Source: Liolophura sinensis (taxonomy: Eukaryota; Mollusca; Polyplacophora; Chitonida; Chitonidae). From it: 64,000 nt of DNA. Shown in pieces: positions 63,495 to 64,000 of this stretch. Made by a program: the position numbers and the translations under genes. The stretch is taken from assembly GCF_032854445.1 (NCBI RefSeq), contig NW_027018144.1:1-64000 (forward strand), written 5' to 3'. The notes below the pieces were generated by a model that saw only the letters and a list, made by a program, of their open reading frames with translations, made no database searches and was not told where the DNA came from. Each line of letters starts with the position of its first letter. Position 1 is the first letter of the stretch.

Positions 63495-64000
63495 TCAAAT
63501 CTTTGGGCTAAGCCCATTTAACTCACCCAGCAATTGCCTTACTTCTAAGTGCAAGACAATCTCAATGTCTTTATCTACGTGTAGAAAAACCACACCATTT
63601 GTACGTGAAAAACACAAGGTACTTGATACAGTCTGCTGTAAAAAGTACAACTGACCACAGACCCACATGAATAAGGTGCCAAAAGATGCGGAATTGAGCC
63701 AGGCATCGGCAGCTGTTGAAAAATTGCAAATTTCCCTGGTTTCCATGGAGTAAGAGCCGTTGCTGGGCACGTGATTATGACATAAATGATCATTCAATTG
63801 TCACTACAGGCAAAAGTATTGGTCGGAGAGCAACGCGGTTTGCACCATTCGATTTGTCGTCACAAAATACGTCGGATTAGTCTCTTACCAGCAGCACTGG
63901 AACAGTTTTTCCACTTTTGCATTTTTGCCTGGTCTTTTTGTTAATTGAAATCGGCTACACTGCACTCTGTACAATCGCGACTGGTCATTACTATATTCAA
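63495..64000. repeat. Partial satellite monomer M116 (right window edge), type A
   Basis: The first 506 bp of a type A unit, cut by the window edge inside gamma. It carries the GATTAGTCTC variant at about 63876-63885, shared with the type A units M103, M108 and M112 and marking the local higher-order repeat. Confidence 0.93.

Larger units (their letters stand above)
1..64000. repeat. Satellite DNA array, ~549-bp monomer, about 116.6 copies, single orientation
   Basis: The same ~549-bp sequence recurs without interruption across the window, always in the same orientation. Using the T of GACGTCAAATC as unit start, unit starts fall at 357, 907, 1452, 2000, 2550, 3105, 3651, 4203, 4751, 5297, 5845, 6394, 6943 and so on to 63495. 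Most spacings are exactly 549; the extremes are 545 and 558. No unique sequence, transposon, inversion or flank is visible, so both ends lie outside the window. Units differ at about ten recurrent diagnostic sites plus scattered private changes. A long homogeneous array like this is typical of eukaryotic heterochromatic satellite; that placement is inference. The family is not one I recognise. Confidence 0.98.
49772..64000. repeat. Array domain 6: regular A/B higher-order domain, units M91-M116
   Basis: Types in order: A B B A B A B B A A B B A B A B B A B B B A B B B A. Length is nearly constant at 549 (M98 and M110 are 550; M107, M112, M113 and M115 are 548). It moves from trimer (B B A) to pentamer to tetramer (A B B B) periodicity. 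No type C, D or E unit occurs. There is nothing here but satellite. Confidence 0.9.

Noticed and set aside
1-64000. CRISPR array
   Set aside because: The repeats are 549 bp and directly adjacent, without unique spacers, and there are no cas genes.
1-64000. Polyadenylation signals marking a transcription unit
   Set aside because: I did not find a standard AATAAA or ATTAAA in the consensus unit on either strand by eye. Near matches (AATAAG in type A, TTTAAAT in M13) are private or non-canonical.

Overview
The window is a single tandem satellite DNA array. From base 1 to base 64000 it is one ~549-bp unit repeated head to tail in one orientation. There are 115 complete copies (357-63494, 63,138 bp, mean 549.03 bp) plus a partial copy at each edge. 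I number them M0 (1-356) to M116 (63495-64000) and start each unit at the T of its GACGTCAAATC motif. I see no gene, RNA gene, mobile element, unique spacer, inversion or array edge, so the array is longer than the window. A homogeneous array this long is typical of eukaryotic heterochromatin (centromeric, pericentromeric, subtelomeric or sex-chromosome). I do not recognise the family and cannot name the organism.

The structure has three levels. (1) The 549-bp unit appears to be an old trimer of diverged ~183-bp subunits (182, 183 and 184 bp), called alpha, beta and gamma here. (2) The 549-bp units are very similar and differ mainly at about ten linked diagnostic sites. By the motif in alpha/beta they fall into type B (69 copies, AACACTGACCCACTTCAG then GATGAGG), type A (32, CCACAGACCCACATGAA then GATGCGG), type C (10, B motif with GATGCGG), mixed type D (4) and E (1). 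The right half comes mainly as R-I (GCGG, TTTGTCG, CTGCAC) or R-II (ACACGG, TTTCTCG, CTGTAC). (3) Types are ordered into local higher-order repeats (HORs) of two, three, four and five units, plus one block of about 3.65 kb copied 22 units away.

Layout: 1-5844 is rich in single-base indels and carries types A, B and C; 5845-17374 is the type C and CCTATTG domain; 17375-30006 is mixed and holds most of the recombinant units; 30007-44827 is mostly type B with trimer and dimer HORs; 44828-49771 is a second indel-rich stretch with trimer order; 49772-64000 is a regular A/B domain with trimer, then pentamer and tetramer HORs.

The short open frames that recur in every unit are by-products of the repeat. 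The ~100-codon frames on both strands begin at TTG rather than ATG, the + strand one has no ATG at all, and type differences change residues freely.
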